A stretch of DNA of 5,404 nt from Chloroflexota bacterium (GTDB lineage: Bacteria; Chloroflexota; Anaerolineae; Anaerolineales; UBA11858), in the NCBI GenBank assembly GCA_003513015.1, contig DOTA01000114.1, positions 1,812-7,215 on the forward strand. The letters are read 5' to 3'. The notes below the pieces were generated by a model, which worked only from the letters and a program-made list of their open reading frames with translations, ran no database searches and was not told the origin of the DNA. Position numbers and translations under genes: made by a program. Shown one piece after another: positions 1-5,404 of this stretch. Within the stretch, counting starts at the first letter, position 1. Each line of letters starts with the position of its first letter.

Positions 1-786
1 ACCCGCAGAAAAGGCGTAGTAAATATCTGAAAGCGTGGAAGCAGCCAGATGGGTGGCATGCGCCGAAGCGTTCCCGGACTCGTGGTCGGAGTGGATGATG
101 ATGTACAGCCGGGAAAGGTCGGCGTAACCCTGCTGATCTTCCATGCCCAGCATTTGGGCAAAGTTCGCGCCGTAATCCAGATGGGGATCTACTTTCGGTT
201 CCTGGCCCTCGCGATATTTCAGGTTGTAGATGAAAGCAGCCACCACCGGTAACTTGGCGGTCAGGTTGAGGGTATCTTCTAACGCGGGTTCCCAATAAAC
301 ATCCTTGGTCATGCCTTCCTGATAGCGGCGGGAGAACTCAGATTGCGTTTGCAAGGATTGCACCGCCAAAGAGAAGAGCGTCATCGGGTGGGTTTCCTTG
401 GGCATGGCCCGCAGGGTGTCGAAGACATGCTGGGGCACATCGCTGCGCTTGACCCATTCAGTTTCCACGGCCAGCGCCTGCTCTTTCGTGGGGACTTCAC
501 CGATCAGCAACAGGTAGAACAGACCGCCCACGTAGGGCAAATCCGCACCATCGGGCTTGGGCAGCGCTGCCAACGTTTCGGGGATGGTCATGCCCCGAAA
601 GCGGATACCTTCCCCTGGGTCCACAAAAGATACGTCGGTCAACAGGGATTTGATATCGCGCATCCCACCTACAATTTGACCAACCGTCACTTGGGCAACC
701 ACAACTTCTGCATTTTCTTTGGCCAGCTTGCGGTAGCGGTTACGCTGCTCGGGGAGTTGAGCAGCCAGTTTTTCGTGCAATATCAT
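1..786 (-). CDS. gltA: Citrate (Si)-synthase, eukaryotic type, C-terminus cut by window edge
   Basis: Catalyses condensation of oxaloacetate and acetyl-CoA to citrate, the entry step of the TCA cycle, in the cytoplasm. The visible 262 residues begin at an ATG at 784-786 and stay open to the left edge. They follow mitochondrial citrate synthase from its N-terminus: VGQIVGGMRDIKSLL (35-49), DPGEGIRFRGMTIPE (56-70), GLFYLLLIGEVPTKEQ (88-103), HPMTLFS (133-139), AKLPVVAAFIYNLKYREG (177-194) and IHSDHESGNASAHATHLAAS (231-250). His235 in HSDHE matches the first catalytic histidine (His274 of pig enzyme, recalled numbering). The LAGPLHG histidine and the catalytic aspartate would lie in the missing part, about 165-170 residues given a family length near 435. 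The HEGGN of animals reads HESGN here. The gene lies 62 nt downstream of mdh on the same strand, so co-transcription is likely. The symbol is the generic bacterial one; this is not the E. coli GltA subtype. Family assignment is near certain. Confidence 0.96.
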   Translation of the reverse strand, partial: MILHEKLAAQLPEQRNRYRKLAKENAEVVVAQVTVGQIVGGMRDIKSLLTDVSFVDPGEGIRFRGMTIPETLAALPKPDGADLPYVGGLFYLLLIGEVPTKEQALAVETEWVKRSDVPQHVFDTLRAMPKETHPMTLFSLAVQSLQTQSEFSRRYQEGMTKDVYWEPALEDTLNLTAKLPVVAAFIYNLKYREGQEPKVDPHLDYGANFAQMLGMEDQQGYADLSRLYIIIHSDHESGNASAHATHLAASTLSDIYYAFSAG

Positions 787-790
787 TTAA

Positions 791-797
791 CACCTCC
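791..797 (-). promoter_or_regulatory. Ribosome binding site of citrate synthase
   Basis: On the minus strand the sequence reads GGAGGTG, with the GGAGG core five to seven bases before the ATG at 784-786. It is a near-consensus Shine-Dalgarno sequence and fixes the start of the citrate synthase. It directly abuts the T-run of the intercistronic hairpin. Confidence 0.85.
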
Positions 798-833
798 AAA
801 AAATAGTGCAGGGCGCAGCCTGGCCACGCCCTG
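798..833 (-). terminator. Terminator-like hairpin between mdh and citrate synthase (possible attenuator)
   Basis: Read on the minus strand, CAGGGCG (833-827) and CGCCCTG (815-809) form a perfect 7-bp GC-rich stem around an 11-nt loop. The bases CACTA follow, and then six T at 803-798. This has the composition of a Rho-independent terminator, but the T-run starts five bases after the stem, which weakens it. It lies in the 62-nt gap between the mdh stop and the citrate synthase start, so it would act on read-through from mdh, lowering citrate synthase expression or setting the 3' end of an mdh-only transcript. A simple mRNA-stabilising or processing hairpin is the alternative. Confidence 0.5.
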
Positions 834-848
834 AGAATGTCTGTTTAC

Positions 849-1802
<954 letters not shown>

Positions 1803-1837
1803 TTAGGGCTTTGTGGATCATCGCCAAAAGCCCTTAA
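1803..1837 (-). other. Hairpin in the mdh leader
   Basis: On the minus strand AGGGCTTT (1834-1827) pairs perfectly with AAAGCCCT (1812-1805). The stem continues inward with TGG/CCA past one bulged base, and outward with TT/AA past a bulged A, giving about 13 pairs around a CGATGAT loop. The 3' foot ends six bases before the GGAG ribosome binding site. No T-run follows on either strand, so it is not a terminator. It may stabilise the mdh transcript, affect translation, or be a protein-binding palindrome; the sequence does not decide. Confidence 0.6.
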
Positions 1838-1841
1838 TGTG

Positions 1842-1857
1842 GACAGTTAAATTTGTC
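1842..1857. promoter_or_regulatory. Weak operator-like inverted repeat GACA-N8-TGTC
   Basis: GACA at 1842-1845 and TGTC at 1854-1857 form a symmetric pair around an AT-rich centre, just downstream of the predicted mdh transcription start. A repressor could bind there. The arms are only 4 bp, so chance is a serious alternative. Confidence 0.2.
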
Positions 1858-1872
1858 ACCTTTTTTAGGTGT

Positions 1873-1881
1873 TTTATACCA
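1873..1881 (-). promoter_or_regulatory. Probable mdh promoter (extended -10)
   Basis: The minus strand reads TGGTATAAA, an extended -10 element (TGn followed by TATAAA, five of six matches to TATAAT). The hexamer 17 bp upstream, GAACAA, is a poor -35, which extended -10 promoters tolerate. Transcription would begin near 1866, giving a leader of roughly 80 nt that includes the hairpin at 1803-1837. An alternative is TAGAAT further upstream with TTTGAT as -35. Assigned by eye only. Confidence 0.45.
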
Positions 1882-1949
1882 TAACATCATCGGGTTTGTT
1901 CATTCTATCTGATTCAAAAACGCATCAAAGGTTACAAGAAATAGCTAAT

Positions 1950-1978
1950 TTGACATTTTGCATCAATCGGCCTTCTAT
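1950..1978 (+). promoter_or_regulatory. Candidate plus-strand promoter (TTGACA, weak -10)
   Basis: A perfect TTGACA at 1950-1955 is followed after 17 bp by TTCTAT (1973-1978), which matches only three of six -10 positions. If used, it would give the sensor kinase a leader of about 320 nt with the palindrome at 2011-2048 near its 5' end. No clearly better promoter stands closer to the kinase gene. The poor -10 keeps this tentative. Confidence 0.25.
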
Positions 1979-2010
1979 TTTTTAAAATATTAGATATGTA
2001 AGTAGTGATG

Positions 2011-2048
2011 TCTGGCACTGCACACCTGCCCTAGCGTGCGGTGCCAGG
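2011..2048. repeat. REP-like palindrome
   Basis: TCTGGCACTGCAC (2011-2023) pairs with GTGCGGTGCCAGG (2036-2048) over 13 positions: eleven Watson-Crick pairs and two G-T pairs (2011-2048 and 2019-2040). The loop is 12 nt (2024-2035). No T-run follows on either strand, so it is not an intrinsic terminator. The CTGGCAC/GTGCCAG arms recall the REP-type palindromes scattered between genes in many bacteria, often spread by RAYT transposases. No such transposase gene is present here, and copies elsewhere in the genome cannot be seen from this window. A regulatory hairpin in the kinase leader is the main alternative. Confidence 0.6.
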
Positions 2049-2167
2049 GAGTGCAAGTACAAGTGTCGCCTTTGGCTCAGGGTGATAGCGGTTTTTTCTT
2101 CATTGTTTACAAATCAACCACTACCAATTTTTTAGAGAATATAACTTTCGCTTCGATACCCCAGGCA

Positions 2168-2210
2168 TTGCCAGGGTTTCAGGGTTTTGTTTTTGGCGTA
2201 CTCCTGGCAA
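2168..2210. repeat. Perfect 8-bp inverted repeat TTGCCAGG...CCTGGCAA
   Basis: TTGCCAGG at 2168-2175 is exactly complementary to CCTGGCAA at 2203-2210, with 27 bases between them. The TGCCAGG core is the same as in the palindrome at 2011-2048. It lies about 95 bp before the kinase start, where paired operator half-sites or a second, decayed REP unit could sit. A long loop and no T-run argue against a terminator. Confidence 0.4.
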
Positions 2211-2291
2211 ATAATGTTATTATGGTTGGTATTACCTTTATAGGAGTCATCCAAGTTTTCTCAATCATCATATTGGTAACGCCACGTATTC

Positions 2292-2296
2292 GAGGG
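2292..2296 (+). promoter_or_regulatory. Ribosome binding site of the sensor kinase
   Basis: GAGGG, seven bases before the ATG at 2304-2306. It is the only good Shine-Dalgarno match near the beginning of this frame and decides the start. Confidence 0.65.
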
Positions 2297-2303
2297 TTAT
2301 CCC

Positions 2304-4031
2304 ATGATAAATTTGATAATTTCAAAAATCTTTCAACACCCCAGTCACGCAGATGAACACTTACAACGGCAGGCTACGGTGCTTTATGGCCTTTCGATAA
2401 GCACTGGCCTTGCCGGTTTCATCGGGTTTTTAGGCGTAATTTTCGTATTTGAAGAGAAACTGGTCACTTTCATAGCGTTGAGTATTTTGATCGGAATCTC
2501 AACGGTAACATATATCCAGGCGAAATCTATGAAGATTCGCTCTGCCAGTCTCATTTTCCTCTCTTCGGTTTGGGTACTGACAACAATCCTCGTTTGCCTG
2601 TCGGGGGGTATGCGCAGCCTGGATGCCATCTTTTACATTTCCGGAACTGTACTTGCTGGTTTACTGCTAGGAAGACGGGGCATGAATGTTTATGGCGGCG
2701 CGGCTATTTTCATTGGGTTTATTTTGGTTTGCCTGGATGCACTTGGAGTAAAGATTCCAGCCATCTTCCCTTTCCCGGCGCGCTCAGGGTGGCTTGTGCT
2801 GATCCTGAACCTGGCAATTATAATTCCAAGCTTGACCATCACCCTCGATACACTCTCTCAGGCAATTGAAAACTCCAAACATCTGCTTGAAAACCAGAAA
2901 CAAATCCAAGTAGAGTTACGTTCCTCCGAAGAGAAATTCTCAAAAGTCTTTCATGCCAGCCCCATGGCAATCCTTCTTCAAGGGGCCAGGGATAGAAGAT
3001 ACATCGATATCAATGAAAGCTTTACAAAAATTACGGGATACTCACGCGAAGAAGCGCTCGAAAAAACCAATGCCGAATTGAATCTATACCCAGATCAGGA
3101 AAAACTCCATGATTTTACAGAAAAATTCTTGACTCAAGGATATATCCAAAATTATGAGATCCCCTTTCGGAAGAAAAATGGGAGAATTGGTCATGCCCTT
3201 GGTTGGGGCGAACAAATTGAATTGAACGGCGAAATCGTATATATTGGGGGCACCATCGATATTACCGAGCGCGTCCAGGCCGAGCACCAAATCCAACAAC
3301 TCAATGAAGAACTTGAGCAGCGCGTCAAAGAACGCACCGCTGAATTAGAGGAAGTCAACAAAGAGTTAGAGGCTTTTTCCTATTCCATTTCGCATGATTT
3401 ACGCGCACCGTTACGGGGCGTGAGTGGCTTTAGTGCCATATTGTATGAGGATTACGGCGAGCAACTTGACGCTTCCGGAAGAGGGCTACTCGAAAAATTA
3501 ATCAAAGCTGCCAGGGAAATGTCTGACAAAATTGATGGGGTGCTGCTTTTATCACGGCTATCTCGCAGCGAAATGCAGCGGCAGACCATTAACTTGAGCA
3601 TGGTGGCGACGGATGTGCTGGAGCTATTGCAGGCTGGTGATCCCAAACGGTCTGCCAACTATCAAGTTACCCCAGATTTAATGGCTTATGGCGATCCGGT
3701 TTTAATCCGGATCGTGCTTGAAAATCTTTTGGGCAATGCCTGGAAGTATTCATCCAAAAATCCACAAGCACAGATTGAATTTGGTAAGCAAAAGCAGGGT
3801 AGCACAACTGTATTTTTTATCAAAGATAACGGCGCAGGTTTTGATATGGCGTATGCCGACAAACTATTTGGCACTTTTCAGCGTTTGCATAGTGCCCACG
3901 AGTTCGAAGGCCACGGCATTGGGCTTGCCACTGTGAAACGCATCATCCACCGCCACAACGGAGATATCTGGGTCCAGGCCTCTCCGGGGCAGGGAGCCAC
4001 CTTCTATTTCACGCTAGGGCAACCCGATTAA
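2304..4031 (+). CDS. Membrane-bound PAS sensor histidine kinase
   Basis: Encodes a 575-residue two-component sensor kinase that should autophosphorylate on histidine and pass the phosphate to a response regulator not present in the window. Six hydrophobic helices are visible at about 27-49, 53-71, 82-100, 108-124, 128-147 and 163-183. The basic loops QAKSMKIR (72-79) and GRRGMN (123-128) fall on the cytoplasmic side, so both ends of the membrane domain should be inside. A short coiled coil (about 184-208) leads to a PAS domain (209-325, ending GTIDITERVQAE), and a second coiled coil (327-356) to HisKA with FSYSISHDLRAPLRG (358-372) and phospho-acceptor His364. HATPase_c follows: N box ENLLGNAWKYSS (473-484), DNGAGF (508-513), LFGTFQRLH (521-529), GHGIGLATVKRII (536-548) and GQGATFYFTL (562-571). 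All catalytic motifs look intact. There is no receiver domain. I do not recognise the membrane domain family or its signal. Parts are markedly AT-richer than the flanking xylulokinase gene. Confidence 0.93.
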   Translation: MINLIISKIFQHPSHADEHLQRQATVLYGLSISTGLAGFIGFLGVIFVFEEKLVTFIALSILIGISTVTYIQAKSMKIRSASLIFLSSVWVLTTILVCLSGGMRSLDAIFYISGTVLAGLLLGRRGMNVYGGAAIFIGFILVCLDALGVKIPAIFPFPARSGWLVLILNLAIIIPSLTITLDTLSQAIENSKHLLENQKQIQVELRSSEEKFSKVFHASPMAILLQGARDRRYIDINESFTKITGYSREEALEKTNAELNLYPDQEKLHDFTEKFLTQGYIQNYEIPFRKKNGRIGHALGWGEQIELNGEIVYIGGTIDITERVQAEHQIQQLNEELEQRVKERTAELEEVNKELEAFSYSISHDLRAPLRGVSGFSAILYEDYGEQLDASGRGLLEKLIKAAREMSDKIDGVLLLSRLSRSEMQRQTINLSMVATDVLELLQAGDPKRSANYQVTPDLMAYGDPVLIRIVLENLLGNAWKYSSKNPQAQIEFGKQKQGSTTVFFIKDNGAGFDMAYADKLFGTFQRLHSAHEFEGHGIGLATVKRIIHRHNGDIWVQASPGQGATFYFTLGQPD

Positions 4032-4041
4032 TCGCTGCGAT
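4025..4041. other. Interleaved palindromes over the convergent stop codons
   Basis: CGATTAATCG (4025-4034) is a perfect palindrome that contains the kinase TAA. ATCGCTGCGAT (4031-4041) is a second one, overlapping it and ending at the last base of the xylulokinase stop. The two stop codons are 9 bp apart, leaving no room for a standard terminator between them. The arms are too short and too close together to form a stable terminator hairpin. Confidence 0.3.
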
Positions 4042-5404
4042 CACAATTGGCCAAAGGTGGCTTTCAAAGCCGGGTACAGCCCTTGATAAAGGGGATACAT
4101 TCGCTGATAGGTTTCGACGGCCTCACCCGGTTCGGTATGCGTTGTGATTTGGATCGCTTCCCGACAGGCCGCAGCCACATCTGGGAAAGTTCCCGTGCCC
4201 GTGGCGGCTAGCAACGCCGCGCCGTAGGCGGCCCCTTCCTCAGTGTTGACCGTCACCAATTCGGAATCAAACACATCCGCCAGAATTTGCCGCCAAAGGG
4301 GGCTGCGCGCCCCGCCGCCGGTAGCCCGCACCTGGGATATTTCTGGTAATCCGGTTTGCTTCAACAACTCAAAGCTATCGCGCAGCCCAAAGGCTACTCC
4401 TTCCAGCACGGCGCGCGTCAGATGCGGCAGACTGTGCCGCACCGTCAGCCCTACAAAGGCCCCGCGTGCCAGCGGATCGGGGTGCGGGGTGCGCTCGCCC
4501 GTCAGATAGGGCAAAAACAGCAGCCCATCACTCCCCGCGGGGATTGGGGCGGCGGCTTCCACCAAAGTGTTGAAATCCAGCCCAGGGGCAAACGTATCCC
4601 GGTGCCAGCGCAGGCTGCCCGCGGCCGAGAGCATCACGCCCATCAGGTGCCACTTGCCGGGGACGGCATGGCAAAAGGCGTGCAAACGGCCCTGCGGCTC
4701 GATGGCGGGTGTATCCGTGGCTGCGAAAACCACACCCGAAGTCCCCAAGCTAACGGAAACAATCCCGGCTTCGACCGCGCCTGTGCCGACCGCGGCGGCA
4801 GCCTGATCGCCACCGCCACCCACCACGGGGATGCCTGCTACCAATCCGGTAACCTCGGCTGCCTTGGGCGAAACCACCCCGGTGATTTGGGTGCCTTCAA
4901 AGGTTGGGGGCAGCCAGGCAGGGTTGATCTCCAGGGCTTGCAGCACTTCGGGGGACCAGTCACGCTGCCGCAGATCAAACAGGATGGTTCCCGAACCACC
5001 CGCGCGATCCATGGCGTATTCACCGGTCAATTTGAAGCGCACGTAATCCTTGGGAAGTAAGATGTGGGCAATCTGGGCGTAGATTTCCGGTTCTTCATCC
5101 TGTACCCACAGAATTTTAGGCGCGGTGAAACCGGTGAGGGCATCGTTGCCGGTGATCTGGATCAATTTCTCTTTGCCCAGGCGGGCGCGGATGGCCTCAC
5201 ATTGCGGGCCAGTGCGCTGGTCGTTCCACAAAATGGCAGGGCGCAGAATTTCCCCATTTTTATCGAGGATTACCAAGCCGTGCATTTGCCCGGTCAGGCC
5301 GATACCCTGGATTTGCGCGCCGCTCACGCCGGATTTAGCCAAAACGCCGCGGATACTCTCAATGGTGGCTGCCCACCATAAATCCGGGCTTTGTTCGCTC
5401 CACA
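4041..5404 (-). CDS. xylB: Xylulokinase (FGGY carbohydrate kinase), N-terminus cut by window edge
   Basis: Phosphorylates D-xylulose with ATP to D-xylulose 5-phosphate, the last step of D-xylose entry into the pentose phosphate pathway, in the cytoplasm. The frame is open to the right edge and shows 453 residues, beginning WSEQSPDLWW. The TTG at 5340-5342 is an internal leucine codon, not a start. GQMHG (38-42) matches the sugar-binding Met-His pair of E. coli XylB (77-78 there, from memory), so about 37 residues are missing, including the first ATP/metal-site aspartate. FTAPKILWV (92-100) fits FGGY signature 1. GGGGDQ (195-200) carries the probable catalytic base Asp199, and SLGTSG (218-223) is the phosphate-binding turn. 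The segment from GAFVGL (314-319) to AVLE (331-334) fits FGGY signature 2, and GGGARSPLW (362-370) binds ATP. The MHGLVILDKNGEILRPAILWNDQRT-type region favours xylulokinase over glycerol or gluconate kinases. Converges on the sensor kinase gene. Confidence 0.94.
   Translation of the reverse strand, partial: WSEQSPDLWWAATIESIRGVLAKSGVSGAQIQGIGLTGQMHGLVILDKNGEILRPAILWNDQRTGPQCEAIRARLGKEKLIQITGNDALTGFTAPKILWVQDEEPEIYAQIAHILLPKDYVRFKLTGEYAMDRAGGSGTILFDLRQRDWSPEVLQALEINPAWLPPTFEGTQITGVVSPKAAEVTGLVAGIPVVGGGGDQAAAAVGTGAVEAGIVSVSLGTSGVVFAATDTPAIEPQGRLHAFCHAVPGKWHLMGVMLSAAGSLRWHRDTFAPGLDFNTLVEAAAPIPAGSDGLLFLPYLTGERTPHPDPLARGAFVGLTVRHSLPHLTRAVLEGVAFGLRDSFELLKQTGLPEISQVRATGGGARSPLWRQILADVFDSELVTVNTEEGAAYGAALLAATGTGTFPDVAAACREAIQITTHTEPGEAVETYQRMYPLYQGLYPALKATFGQL

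Noticed and set aside
343..834. Plus-strand open frame opposite the citrate synthase
   Set aside because: It is antisense to an unmistakable citrate synthase, and its translation has no recognisable motifs.
2040..2095. tRNA-like or terminator-like sequence ending in a T-run (about 2084-2096)
   Set aside because: No cloverleaf or T-loop consensus can be drawn. The only stem before the T-run (TCGCC with GGTGA) is 5 bp with a G-T pair and sits six bases from the T-run, too weak to call.
2036..2356. Plus-strand open frame of 106 codons with a hydrophobic C-terminal half
   Set aside because: It starts with GTG inside the REP-like palindrome, has no ribosome binding site, resembles no family and overlaps the well-supported kinase start in another frame. 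An internal ATG at 2222 would give 44 codons, also without a ribosome binding site.
4356..5060. Plus-strand open frame (234 codons) opposite xylulokinase
   Set aside because: It is antisense to a GC-rich gene with intact FGGY motifs; its glycine- and arginine-rich translation is typical of a shadow frame.
5340..5342. TTG as the start codon of xylulokinase
   Set aside because: The same frame continues upstream to the edge as WSEQSPDLWWAATIESIRGV, which is normal xylulokinase sequence, so the TTG is an internal leucine.

Overview
The window fits a bacterium of the phylum Chloroflexota, probably of the Anaerolineae type. The main evidence is the malate dehydrogenase. From memory, it reads very closely to the Chloroflexus tetrameric, lactate-dehydrogenase-like enzyme (shared stretches such as AHWLA, DIVEGxPQGKALD, [17 protein letters not shown] and PAAAxAQMxEA). 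This is inference from recalled sequences; no search was run.

Layout from left to right. Positions 1-786 (minus) hold the N-terminal 262 residues of a citrate synthase of the eukaryotic (mitochondrial) Si type; its C-terminus lies beyond the left edge. Positions 849-1787 (minus) hold a complete malate dehydrogenase gene. The order of transcription is mdh, then citrate synthase, with a 62-nt gap that contains a hairpin followed by a T-run and then a strong ribosome binding site. Positions 1788-2303 form a 516-bp AT-rich divergent intergenic region. It carries the mdh leader hairpin and a probable mdh promoter, a strong REP-like palindrome, and a second inverted repeat built on the same CCTGGCA core. 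Positions 2304-4031 (plus) encode a membrane-bound sensor histidine kinase with six predicted membrane helices, one PAS domain, HisKA and HATPase_c. Positions 4041-5404 (minus) encode a xylulokinase of the FGGY family that lacks only its N-terminus at the right edge. It converges on the kinase gene with just 9 bp between the stop codons.

How the genes work together. Malate dehydrogenase makes oxaloacetate and citrate synthase condenses it with acetyl-CoA, so the left pair is a small TCA-cycle operon of two consecutive steps. Xylulokinase feeds D-xylulose into the pentose phosphate pathway and belongs to a separate transcription unit continuing to the right. The histidine kinase has no response regulator beside it here, and nothing ties it functionally to either metabolic unit. 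I see no mobile-element gene, CRISPR array, rRNA or tRNA. Most of the window is ordinary metabolism; the less explained parts are the palindromes in the divergent region and the unclassified membrane sensor of the kinase.
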